From Halobacteriales archaeon QS_9_67_15 (lineage in GTDB: Archaea; Halobacteriota; Halobacteria; Halobacteriales; Haloarculaceae), in the NCBI GenBank assembly GCA_003023165.1, contig PXSD01000129.1, positions 3,883 to 24,219 on the forward strand: a stretch of DNA of 20,337 nt. The letters run 5' to 3'. The translations under genes were made by a program, and so were the position numbers. The notes under the pieces are model-generated. The model saw only the letters and a list, made by a program, of their open reading frames with translations, was not told the DNA's origin and made no database searches. Positions 14,708 to 20,337 of the stretch are shown in pieces (the first letter of the stretch is position 1; each line of letters starts with the position of its first letter).

Positions 14708-16081
14708 ATGGCAATCGAGGTGGACGGCGCGTCGACGACGGCGCAGATCATGGTCGACGACGAGTCGCTCGTCGAGGAGAGCTGCCTGGCCCAGATTCAG
14801 GAGCTCGTCGACCACGAGGCGTTCACCGAACCGGTTCGGATCATGCCCGACACTCACTGGGGAGCGGGCGCACCGATCGGCTTCGCGATGCCGCTGGCCG
14901 GCCGCGTCGTCCCGAACGTCGTCGGCGTCGACGTGGGCTGTGGAATGGCCGCCACGAGCCTCGGCGACGAGTTGCCGCTGGCGGACGACGAACGGGAGCG
15001 CCGCGTCCGCGAGGCCGTCCCGATGGGTCGCTCGGTCCACGACTACGACGACGCCCCCCACCTGGTCGACCAGTTCCCCTTCGAGCGGGCGAACGACGTG
15101 TTCGAACGCTTCGCGGCGGCCTACCGCGAGCGGTTCGACCGCGACATCGACCCGTTCGAGTTCGACTTCGACGGCTACGACGGCGAGTACTTCGAATCGC
15201 TGTGCGAGCGCGTCCTCGCCGACCAACGGCAGGGGATGGGCTACGTCATCAAGAGTGCCGGCACGCTCGGCGGCGGGAATCACTTCGTCGAGTTCGCCCG
15301 CGCGCAGGAGTCGGGCGATTACTGGCTGATCATCCACAGCGGGTCCCGGTATCTCGGCAAGGCGGTCGCCGAGTACTGGCAGAACAGGGCCAACAGCTAC
15401 CGCAACACCGACGCCATCCGCGAGGCCATCCCCGCGGACCTCGCGCCGTACCTGAAGTTCGACCCCGAGACCGTCGACGACGGCGACCTCTACGAGTGGG
15501 TCACCGGCGGCAAGGGCGAGTCCCACCTCCGGAAAGACCGCATCCGGGCGGACTTCGAAGGGAGCCGCATCGAGGAGGTCTTCGACGAACTCGGCGACTT
15601 GCGGCCGGCGGACGGTCGCAACAGCGACCTCGACTATCTCGACGGGAGGGAGGCCCACGGCTACTACGTCGACATGCTGTTCGCCCAGCAGTACGCCCGC
15701 TGGAACCGCTACATCGACTTCGCGGACCTGACCATCCGGAAGGGCGCGACGCCGGCCCGCGAGGACCAGCGGCTGGTCGTCCCGTTCAACATGGCAGCGG
15801 GGTCGGTGCTCGCCCGCGGGAAGGGCAACGAGGCGTACCACCGGACCGCCCCACACGGCGCGGGTCGCGTCATGGGTCGCCGGGAGGCCCACGAAGCACT
15901 GTCGGTCGGCGCGTTCGCCGACGCGATGGACGGGGTCTACTCCGAGTCGGTCGGCGAGGCGACGCTCGACGAGGCCCCGATGGCTTACAAATCAGCCGAG
16001 CGGATCGCCGACGCGCTGGCCTCTACCGCCGAGATCGAGGACTGGCTGGAGGTCGTCCACAATCTCAAAGCCACGAAGTGA
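14708..16081 (+). CDS. RtcB-family RNA ligase homologue, apparently lacking one metal-binding segment
   Basis: The 457-aa protein belongs to the RtcB family, GTP-dependent ligases joining 2',3'-cyclic phosphate or 3'-phosphate to 5'-OH RNA ends. Seen here: MPDTHWGAGAPIGF, GVDVGCGM with Asp75 and Cys78, GTLGGGNHFVEF with Asn191 and His192, IHSGSR with His210, RKGATPA, and PHGAGRVMGRREA with His383, the counterpart of the guanylylated histidine. These match the divergent RtcB-like branch (YSESVGEATLDEAPMAYK near the end) rather than the canonical tRNA ligase. Between YARWNR and YIDFADLTIRKG I see no His-Asn motif; family members have about 25-30 more residues there, including a metal-binding histidine. 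I start at ATG 14708; an in-frame GTG at 14702 is possible. It ends convergently with the tRNA-binding protein gene. Confidence 0.88.
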   Translation: MAIEVDGASTTAQIMVDDESLVEESCLAQIQELVDHEAFTEPVRIMPDTHWGAGAPIGFAMPLAGRVVPNVVGVDVGCGMAATSLGDELPLADDERERRVREAVPMGRSVHDYDDAPHLVDQFPFERANDVFERFAAAYRERFDRDIDPFEFDFDGYDGEYFESLCERVLADQRQGMGYVIKSAGTLGGGNHFVEFARAQESGDYWLIIHSGSRYLGKAVAEYWQNRANSYRNTDAIREAIPADLAPYLKFDPETVDDGDLYEWVTGGKGESHLRKDRIRADFEGSRIEEVFDELGDLRPADGRNSDLDYLDGREAHGYYVDMLFAQQYARWNRYIDFADLTIRKGATPAREDQRLVVPFNMAAGSVLARGKGNEAYHRTAPHGAGRVMGRREAHEALSVGAFADAMDGVYSESVGEATLDEAPMAYKSAERIADALASTAEIEDWLEVVHNLKATK

Positions 16082-16138
16082 GCACTCAGAGACCGCTCGG
16101 TGCCGTCGCAGGGCGGCCCCCGGTCGCTCCGGCCCGGT

Positions 16139-16462
16139 TCAGTACAGTTCGCCGCCCAGCGGTACGTCTTCGTCCGGCGTGACCAGCACCGGGTTGCCGT
16201 CGTCACCGGGCACACCGACGGTCAGCGCTTCGGATTTGAACCCCGCAATGCGGACGGAGCCGAGGTTCGTCGCGGCCAGCACCTGCCGCCCCTCGATGTC
16301 CGCCGCGTCGTGGTGATAGCCCAGCTGTGCGGCCGACTGTCGCGTCTCGTCACCGAGGTCGAGCCAGAGTTTGACCAGCTCCGGCTTGTTCGCCTCCGGG
16401 AACGGTTCGGCGCGTTCGACTTCCGCGACCTGGATCGTCACGTCGAACGGACTCTCTGCCAT
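16139..16462 (-). CDS. Small tRNA-binding-domain protein (CsaA-like)
   Basis: The 107-aa protein is a stand-alone EMAP-II/ARC1-type tRNA-binding OB fold, like CsaA and the C-terminal domain of methionyl-tRNA synthetase. It shows the family run: IQVAEVERAEPFPEANKPELV (the EMAP-type strand and loop), LWLDLGDETRQSAAQLGYHH, EGRQVLAATNLGSVRIAGFKSEAL, then VLVTPDEDVPLGGELY, whose closing acidic segment and G-x-L end are typical. CsaA proteins are described as dimeric chaperones with tRNA-binding ability; which activity matters here is unknown. The ATG at 16460-16462 has a TATA box 27 bases upstream. Longer readings upstream of that ATG lack similarity. Confidence 0.9.
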   Translation of the reverse strand: MAESPFDVTIQVAEVERAEPFPEANKPELVKLWLDLGDETRQSAAQLGYHHDAADIEGRQVLAATNLGSVRIAGFKSEALTVGVPGDDGNPVLVTPDEDVPLGGELY

Positions 16463-16485
16463 ACCGCTTGCGATAGGTCGCACGA

Positions 16486-16492
16486 GGTTAAC
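16486..16492 (-). promoter_or_regulatory. Putative TATA box of the tRNA-binding protein gene
   Basis: On the minus strand the sequence reads GTTAACC, centred about 27 bases upstream of the start at 16462. Confidence 0.5.
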
Positions 16493-16588
16493 GGTTTCTC
16501 CAGTCCACTGCTCCGGCCGGGGCGCGGACGCCACCGGTAGCCGCTCGCGTGTTACTGTCCCACACTTGTACATTGGCTTGTGAACCGG

Positions 16589-16603
16589 TCGAAAGACTTT
16601 CGA
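16589..16603. repeat. 15-bp palindrome (7+1+7)
   Basis: TCGAAAG and CTTTCGA flank a single base in the divergent region between the tRNA-binding gene (-) and the YchF remnant/deoxyhypusine synthase (+). The size fits a dimeric regulator's operator, but chance cannot be excluded. Confidence 0.35.
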
Positions 16604-16644
16604 GAGTGCCGAAAACAGACGTTTCGACGTATCCGATTGCGAAC

Positions 16645-16650
16645 GCTTTA
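16645..16650 (+). promoter_or_regulatory. Putative TATA box in front of the YchF remnant
   Basis: GCTTTA is centred about 28 bases upstream of the ATG at 16676. The promoter therefore appears intact even though the gene it once served is truncated. Confidence 0.55.
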
Positions 16651-16675
16651 GCCCCGGGCTCGGATACAGGAGGCA

Positions 16676-16900
16676 ATGAGCTACCGCGTCGGACTCGTCG
16701 GCAAGCCCTCGGGAGGCAAGTCGACGCTGTGCAACGCTGCGACGATGAACGAGGTGCCCGAGGGGGCCTATCGGTTCACGACTATCGACCCGAACGTCGG
16801 GGAAGCCTCCGTCCGCGTCTCCCGTCTGCGGTGGGGACGTGGGCGTTCGGCACCGAACCGCGGGCTTGAAGCGCGCGGCCGGCCGACGGACGAGCGATGA
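16676..16900 (+). pseudogene. N-terminal remnant of the YchF/OLA1-type GTPase-ATPase
   Basis: Residues 1-48 of this 74-codon frame match the start of archaeal YchF (about 390-400 aa when complete): MSYRVGLVGKPS, the P-loop region, NAATMNEVPEGAYRFTTIDP and NVGEASVRV. After residue 48 the resemblance ends and 26 Arg/Gly-rich codons follow. The P-loop reads GKPSGGKST, where the family usually has Val after PS, and the Phe and Pro normally found in LFNA and AYPFTT are Cys and Arg, signs of relaxed selection. The frame ends in ATGA, its TGA overlapping the ATG of deoxyhypusine synthase. It could be a dead fragment, or a leader peptide kept to drive translation of the next gene. A complete ychF is presumably elsewhere in the genome. 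Confidence 0.8.
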
Positions 16901-17937
16901 GCGACGAGACGCCACGCGAGACGTTCGAGCACGACCCCATCGGTCACGCCGAGGCACGGGCGGGTATGACCGTCGGTGAACTCGCCGAGGAGTACGGGGG
17001 CGCCGGTATCGGTGCGAGCGCACTCCACGAGGCCGTCGACGTGTACGCGGAGATGATCGGCGACGACGAGGTGACCAACTTCTTCGGCCTCGCCGGTGCG
17101 ATGGTCCCGACCGGGATGCGCCGCATCGTCGCCGACCTGATCCGCGACGGCCACGTCGACGCGCTGGTCACGACCGGCGCGAACCTCACCCACGACGCCA
17201 TCGAGGCCATCGGCGGCAAACACCACCACGGTCAGGTCCACGAGGCGGGGAAGACGGAACGCGAACACGACGAGCGCCTCCGCGACGAGGGCGTCGACCG
17301 CATCTACAACGTCTACCTCCCCCAGGAGCACTTCGCGCTCTTCGAGGACCACCTCCGGAGCGAAGTGTTCCCGACGCTCGAGGCCGAGTGCGAGGAGCGC
17401 GCCGGGAACGGCGGAACGAGCGCCGTCAGCATCCAGCGGTTCACCGAGGAACTCGGTCGGGCGAACGCCGCGGTCAACGACGAGGAAGCGGTCGACGAGG
17501 GCGCGGGCGTCGCCGCCGCGGCCTACGAGAACGACGTTCCGGTCCACTGTCCGGCGGTCCAGGACTCGGTACTCGGTCTCCAGGCGTGGATGTACTCCCA
17601 GACGGGCGAGTTCACGCTCGACGCGCTCGCCGACATGACCACGATCACCGACCAGGCGTTCGACGCCGAGAAGGCGGGCGCGATGGTCGTCGGCGGCGGC
17701 GTGCCGAAGAACTACACGCTCCAGACGATGCTCGTTGCGCCCGACGCCTACGACTACGCGGTCCAGCTGACGATGGACACGCCGGAGACGGGCGGGCTCT
17801 CGGGCGCGACGCTCGACGAAGCGCGTTCGTGGGGGAAACTCGAGAAGGCCGCCCGAAACGCGTCAGTCTACGCCGACGCCACGATCACGCTCCCGCTCGT
17901 CGTCGCGGCCGCTCGCGAGCGCGTCGACGACGAGTGA
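16897..17937 (+). CDS. dys: Deoxyhypusine synthase
   Basis: The 346-aa enzyme transfers the aminobutyl group of spermidine (or, as proposed for haloarchaea, an agmatine-based donor) to the lysine of aIF-5A. The family landmarks are present: FFGLAGAMVPTGMR, VTTGANLTHDAIEAIGGKHH, VPVHCPAVQDSVLG, MVVGGGVPKNY and ARSWGKLEKAARNA with the catalytic Lys314, followed by YADATITLPLVVAA. Length is normal. The ATG at 16897 overlaps the stop of the YchF remnant; a weak TATA-like stretch (CTTGAAG, 16865-16871) lies 29 bases upstream, so the gene may have its own promoter as well as read-through from the remnant's promoter. The target, aIF-5A, is encoded about 5 kb upstream on the same strand. Confidence 0.95.
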   Translation: MSDETPRETFEHDPIGHAEARAGMTVGELAEEYGGAGIGASALHEAVDVYAEMIGDDEVTNFFGLAGAMVPTGMRRIVADLIRDGHVDALVTTGANLTHDAIEAIGGKHHHGQVHEAGKTEREHDERLRDEGVDRIYNVYLPQEHFALFEDHLRSEVFPTLEAECEERAGNGGTSAVSIQRFTEELGRANAAVNDEEAVDEGAGVAAAAYENDVPVHCPAVQDSVLGLQAWMYSQTGEFTLDALADMTTITDQAFDAEKAGAMVVGGGVPKNYTLQTMLVAPDAYDYAVQLTMDTPETGGLSGATLDEARSWGKLEKAARNASVYADATITLPLVVAAARERVDDE

Positions 17938-17970
17938 GTCGGACGGCTCACTCGGTCGAGCGCGATATCC

Positions 17971-17991
17971 GACCGCCGACAGTCGTCGGTC
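17971..17991. terminator. Weak hairpin between convergent genes
   Basis: Bases 17971-17980 and 17982-17991 pair over ten positions with one mismatch around a single central base. The structure lies between the convergent ends of deoxyhypusine synthase and the zinc-ribbon gene and overlaps the stop codon of the latter. A termination role is inferred from position only; no T-run follows. Confidence 0.25.
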
Positions 17992-18139
17992 AGGAGTTCC
18001 GTGCGCGTCCCAGCGACACTTCTGCGAGCCCGCTGTTCGCCGAACACGCGGGGCAGGCACGGAGGGCGCCGAACTCGTCAGCGAAGACGCGAGCGAACTG
18101 TTCCGAGACGTGTGTACCGCAGTGGTCACAGGCCGGCAT
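17990..18139 (-). CDS. Small zinc-ribbon protein (DUF7563-like)
   Basis: The 49-aa protein has two CxxC knuckles, CDHCGTHV (Cys4, Cys7) and CPACSA (Cys29, Cys32), separated by VSEQFARVFADEFGALRA, the layout of a haloarchaeal small zinc-ribbon family. Such micro-proteins are common in haloarchaea, and some related ones affect growth or biofilm formation; the job of this one is unknown. The ATG is at 18137-18139. Its upstream promoter is weak, and longer readings continuing upstream show no similarity. It is the last gene before the gap to rtcA and ends convergently with deoxyhypusine synthase. Confidence 0.82.
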   Translation of the reverse strand: MPACDHCGTHVSEQFARVFADEFGALRACPACSANSGLAEVSLGRARNS

Positions 18140-18339
18140 CGGTCTCGGACTTCCCGTCAGGCGTTCACTCGGAAACAGGTCGCGCTCCTCACAAGGACGT
18201 TTTCCGAGTCCTCTCTCCAAATCCGCATGAATTACGCACAAAGTCCGTTCGAGATAGCCAGTGATAGGCGGTCTCTCTTCACCGAGAACGCTCGAGACGG
18301 GGCGACAGAACCCCGTCAATGGCTCGCTACCGGCGTTCC

Positions 18340-19368
18340 TCAGTCGGTCCGGCGCGGTCGGTCTCCGACGAGCGTCGGCGCCTCGCCCGACCGGTCGAGC
18401 GTGACGTCGTGACCGAACGTTTCGAGGAGGGCGAGACTCGACGAGACGTGGTCGGAGACCTTCGGGATCGGGACGCGACCGCCGACGAACGCGAGGAAGA
18501 CGAGCAGTTGGTCGGCGAGGTGCGGGTCGACTGCGGCCTCGCTCTCCCGAAACCATCGGATCCGGTCCGCAACCTCGTTGGCGACCGCTTCGGCGGGTTT
18601 GCTCGGTGCGCCGTAGGCGTCGAATCCGGCCGGCGTGCCCGCGACGTCGACGCGAACCGTGAGCACCGATCCCGGGCTGTCGGAGGTCACGTACGTCGTA
18701 CGCCGTTCGACGGGTTCGATCCCGAGTCCCTCGAGCGCGTCGGTCGCGGCGTCCGCCTGCCGGTCCGCGACCTCGCCCTCTGCGAGCGCTGCCGAGGCTT
18801 TCGAGAACACCCGAGCGGATGTCGCCGGGCCGCGACGAGAGAGGTCGAGTTCGGAAACTGTCGACGGCCAGAGGTGCAGCGTCGCCCGGCCGCCGCCGGC
18901 GGGATAGAACCCGGTGCGCTCGCACTCGACGGCCGCCGCGACGCCGAACTGTCGGAGGACCGGGAGTTTGACCGAGCGATAGTACGACAGCGGTGGCGAC
19001 CACTTCACGTCGGTTCCGCCCGCCGCCGTTATCGAGAGCGGCTCGTCGATCGCTGCCGCGAGCGGCAGGAACGTGTCGAACAGCAGCGTCAGACTCCCCG
19101 CCGTGCCGATCTCGGCCTCGTAGTGGCCACCGGAGAGACCGTCGGGGGCGAACGAGACGGAGTCCGACTCGACCACAGCCCCGTCGATTGCTGCATCTGC
19201 GACGGACGCGGCCGTCCGAACTGCGGCGGCGTGTTGCGGTTTGAGCCCGGGCGTGGAACGGTCGCCCCGTATGTCGGTGACCGTCACAGGTTCTCCGTCC
19301 AGCATCGAGAGTGCGAGTGCACTCCGTACCAACTGCCCACCACCCTCGCTCCCGTTGATCTCCACCAT
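18340..19368 (-). CDS. rtcA: RNA 3'-terminal phosphate cyclase
   Basis: The 342-aa enzyme converts RNA 3'-phosphate ends to 2',3'-cyclic phosphates using ATP, through an enzyme-AMP intermediate. Family features: INGSEGGGQLVRSALALS at the N-terminus, PGLKPQHAAAV, GTAGSLTLLFDTFLPLA, GGTDVKWSPPLSYY, GFYPAGGGRA and HLADQLLVFLAFVGG. His307 in VSDHVSSSLALLE aligns with the adenylylated histidine of the E. coli enzyme by position and context. The inserted small domain after GFYPAGGG is present. Length is normal. The ATG at 19366-19368 is supported by a TATA box 27 bases upstream on the minus strand. An RtcB-family ligase homologue is encoded about 2.3 kb away on the other strand. Confidence 0.95.
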   Translation of the reverse strand: MVEINGSEGGGQLVRSALALSMLDGEPVTVTDIRGDRSTPGLKPQHAAAVRTAASVADAAIDGAVVESDSVSFAPDGLSGGHYEAEIGTAGSLTLLFDTFLPLAAAIDEPLSITAAGGTDVKWSPPLSYYRSVKLPVLRQFGVAAAVECERTGFYPAGGGRATLHLWPSTVSELDLSRRGPATSARVFSKASAALAEGEVADRQADAATDALEGLGIEPVERRTTYVTSDSPGSVLTVRVDVAGTPAGFDAYGAPSKPAEAVANEVADRIRWFRESEAAVDPHLADQLLVFLAFVGGRVPIPKVSDHVSSSLALLETFGHDVTLDRSGEAPTLVGDRPRRTD

Positions 19369-19391
19369 TGGCGGCGCTTACCCCCCGGAGG

Positions 19392-19398
19392 TTATATG
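19392..19398 (-). promoter_or_regulatory. TATA box of rtcA
   Basis: On the minus strand the sequence reads CATATAA, centred about 27 bases upstream of the rtcA start, consistent with a leaderless transcript. Confidence 0.6.
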
Positions 19399-19570
19399 CT
19401 TCCCGGTAGCCTGCGGGCAGTGAGCCGTCTCCGACGAACGGTGTGAGGTTGCTACGTTCGGCTTCCGGTGTGGGGGGACCACTGACTACGATGCGGTGTG
19501 GCGGAAGGAAGGGACTGCTCGTCGACCTCGTTCGGTTCCGGAGAACGTGAGCGACGGGTTTGTTGCGCTG

Positions 19571-19861
19571 TTACTTCGAGCGGTTCTGAACTATCCGCTC
19601 GACGCGTCCGACGAGCGTGTCGGTCCCGGTCGCGCGCTCGACCATGTCGTCCATCCGCGTCTGTTTGAAGTAGCTGGCAAAGGCGAGGATCGTCGGCGGC
19701 CAGAGCCCGACGAACAACCCCTGCTGCTTGTTGCCCCGTGCGTAGAAGAAGAACCACGACAGTGCGACCGACCCGGCTGCCAGGATGACCGCTGGGTCAG
19801 TGCTCGTACTCTCCGCCGCCTGCACCGCTTCTTTTTCTTGACCTTTGGATTCCATACACAT
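19571..19861 (-). CDS. Small two-helix membrane protein (haloarchaeal, function unknown)
   Basis: The 96-aa protein (94 if it starts at the second Met, 19855) has two hydrophobic segments, about residues 24-42 (ILAAGSVALSWFFFYA) and about 48-66 (LFVGLWPPTILAFASYF), joined by a short polar turn. The N-terminal 20 residues are charged and hydrophilic, and the C-terminal 28 residues form a basic amphipathic-looking tail. It resembles conserved haloarchaeal membrane proteins without assigned role. A TATA-like box (CTAACTAAG on the minus strand, about 19881-19889) is 24 bases upstream of the first ATG and 30 upstream of the second, so either start is possible. Confidence 0.75.
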   Translation of the reverse strand: MCMESKGQEKEAVQAAESTSTDPAVILAAGSVALSWFFFYARGNKQQGLFVGLWPPTILAFASYFKQTRMDDMVERATGTDTLVGRVERIVQNRSK

Positions 19862-20271
19862 GCGATAGCGTCGGGACCGGCTTAGTTAGCCACCGGGTAG
19901 GGCGGACAACCTTGGATTATCTCCGACCGAGACAGCACAGCCGGACCTTACGCCCAGAAACGCCCCCCTACTCCCGGAGAGCGGCCGGAAACAGTCCGAA
20001 CGCGGTCGAATGGCGCGTCACGAGGTGAAAAGGAACTTGTCTGACGACGGTGTATCGTCGCCCGGCCGATGACGACCCGCGGTCCCGAGCCGGCCTGACG
20101 ACCCGGCCGTGACGACCCCTATGAGTTCCGAGGCCAGCTTTCTATCTATACATTTGCAAGGAGGAGCGAACGAACGTCAGAGAATCGCGTCTACTGCCGT
20201 CTGAGAGAGGACAGTTATTCGTTGAGGTCGAATAGAGTACACTCTGAGGAGTCACATAGGTATTGTCACTG
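19862..20271. other. Intergenic region, about 410 bases
   Basis: I see no convincing gene here. The left end holds the promoter of the membrane-protein gene. TGACGACCC occurs three times (20070, 20096, 20110) at irregular spacing. From about 20120 the base composition drops in GC, matching the neighbouring transposase remnant. A minus-strand 63-codon frame at 20142-20333 lacks the acidic composition of the other genes and is Ser-rich, so I do not call it. Confidence 0.6.
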
Positions 20272-20337
20272 TCATAGGAGGACTTCGACCGTGGCACTGT
20301 AGCTGAGCACCTCCTCAGCAGGCGTTCGACCATTTAG
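20272..20337 (-). CDS. C-terminus of a probable DDE-type transposase, cut by the window edge
   Basis: Reading leftwards from the right edge gives LNGRTPAEEVLSY followed by SATVEVLL and a TGA stop at 20272-20274. LNGRTPAE followed by a short tail is a common ending of integrase-type transposases. The rest lies outside the window. Composition is lower in GC than the chromosome around it, which fits an insertion sequence. I cannot name the IS family, and the gene could be intact or a remnant. Confidence 0.5.
   Translation of the reverse strand, partial: LNGRTPAEEVLSYSATVEVLL

Noticed and set aside
14617..16182. Plus-strand open frame of 521 codons overlapping the RtcB homologue in another frame
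   Set aside because: Product is Arg/Gly/Pro-rich, the usual out-of-frame reading of a GC-rich gene, while the other frame carries all RtcB motifs.
18140..18339. Gap between the zinc-ribbon gene and rtcA considered for a small gene or RNA
   Set aside because: No start codon with promoter, no conserved motif and no strong hairpin were seen.
20070..20118. Three copies of TGACGACCC, considered as an iteron or CRISPR-like array
   Set aside because: Copies are only nine bases, irregularly spaced and few; such words are common in this GC-rich genome.
20142..20333. Minus-strand 63-codon open frame at the right edge
   Set aside because: Ser-rich and not acidic, no motif, and it overlaps in another frame the sequence that reads as a transposase end.

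Overview
This is a chromosomal segment of a halophilic archaeon (class Halobacteria). The GC content is high, the predicted proteins are very rich in Asp and Glu, most genes start at or close to an archaeal TATA box 25-31 bases upstream (leaderless transcripts), and several genes belong to families known mainly or only from haloarchaea (LWR-salt protein, MoeA fused to a PBP-like domain, DUF7563-type zinc ribbon, agmatinase next to translation factor aIF-5A). I cannot fix the genus from sequence alone.

Layout. Positions 1-1624 (+): a perfect hairpin, a pterin-4a-carbinolamine dehydratase, an LWR-salt protein and a HAD hydrolase. An 82-bp palindromic element (1624-1705) lies between convergent genes. 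Positions 1759-4952 (-): two overlapping moeA paralogues for molybdenum cofactor synthesis; the promoter-proximal one has lost several family signatures and the distal one carries a C-terminal PBP-like domain. Positions 5066-7087 (+): an Hsp20-like protein and an ABC1/UbiB-type kinase, probably one operon. Positions 7247-10225 (+): a very large Tat-exported protein with three copies of a GATase-like module and a thermonuclease domain. The second module copy sits inside the nuclease domain and splits it. Positions 10337-12738 (+): a PLP aminotransferase, then aIF-5A and agmatinase one base apart. Positions 12832-16081 (+): a zinc-finger/winged-helix protein with an HNH-like finger, a NIF3-family protein, and an RtcB-family RNA ligase homologue that seems to lack a conserved metal-binding segment. 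Positions 16139-16462 (-): a small tRNA-binding (CsaA-like) protein. Positions 16676-17937 (+): a 74-codon remnant of the GTPase/ATPase YchF whose stop overlaps the start of deoxyhypusine synthase. Positions 17990-19861 (-): a 49-aa zinc-ribbon protein, RNA 3'-terminal phosphate cyclase RtcA and a small membrane protein. The right edge (20120-20337) is poorer in GC and ends in the C-terminus of a probable transposase.

How the genes relate. aIF-5A, agmatinase and deoxyhypusine synthase all belong to making and modifying aIF-5A. RtcA, the RtcB homologue and the tRNA-binding protein touch RNA-end or tRNA chemistry, but they are separate transcription units and any link is inference. I saw no CRISPR array, no rRNA or tRNA gene and no complete mobile element. 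The observations most worth checking are the split and triplicated nuclease protein, the YchF remnant coupled to deoxyhypusine synthase, and the apparent internal deletion in the RtcB homologue.
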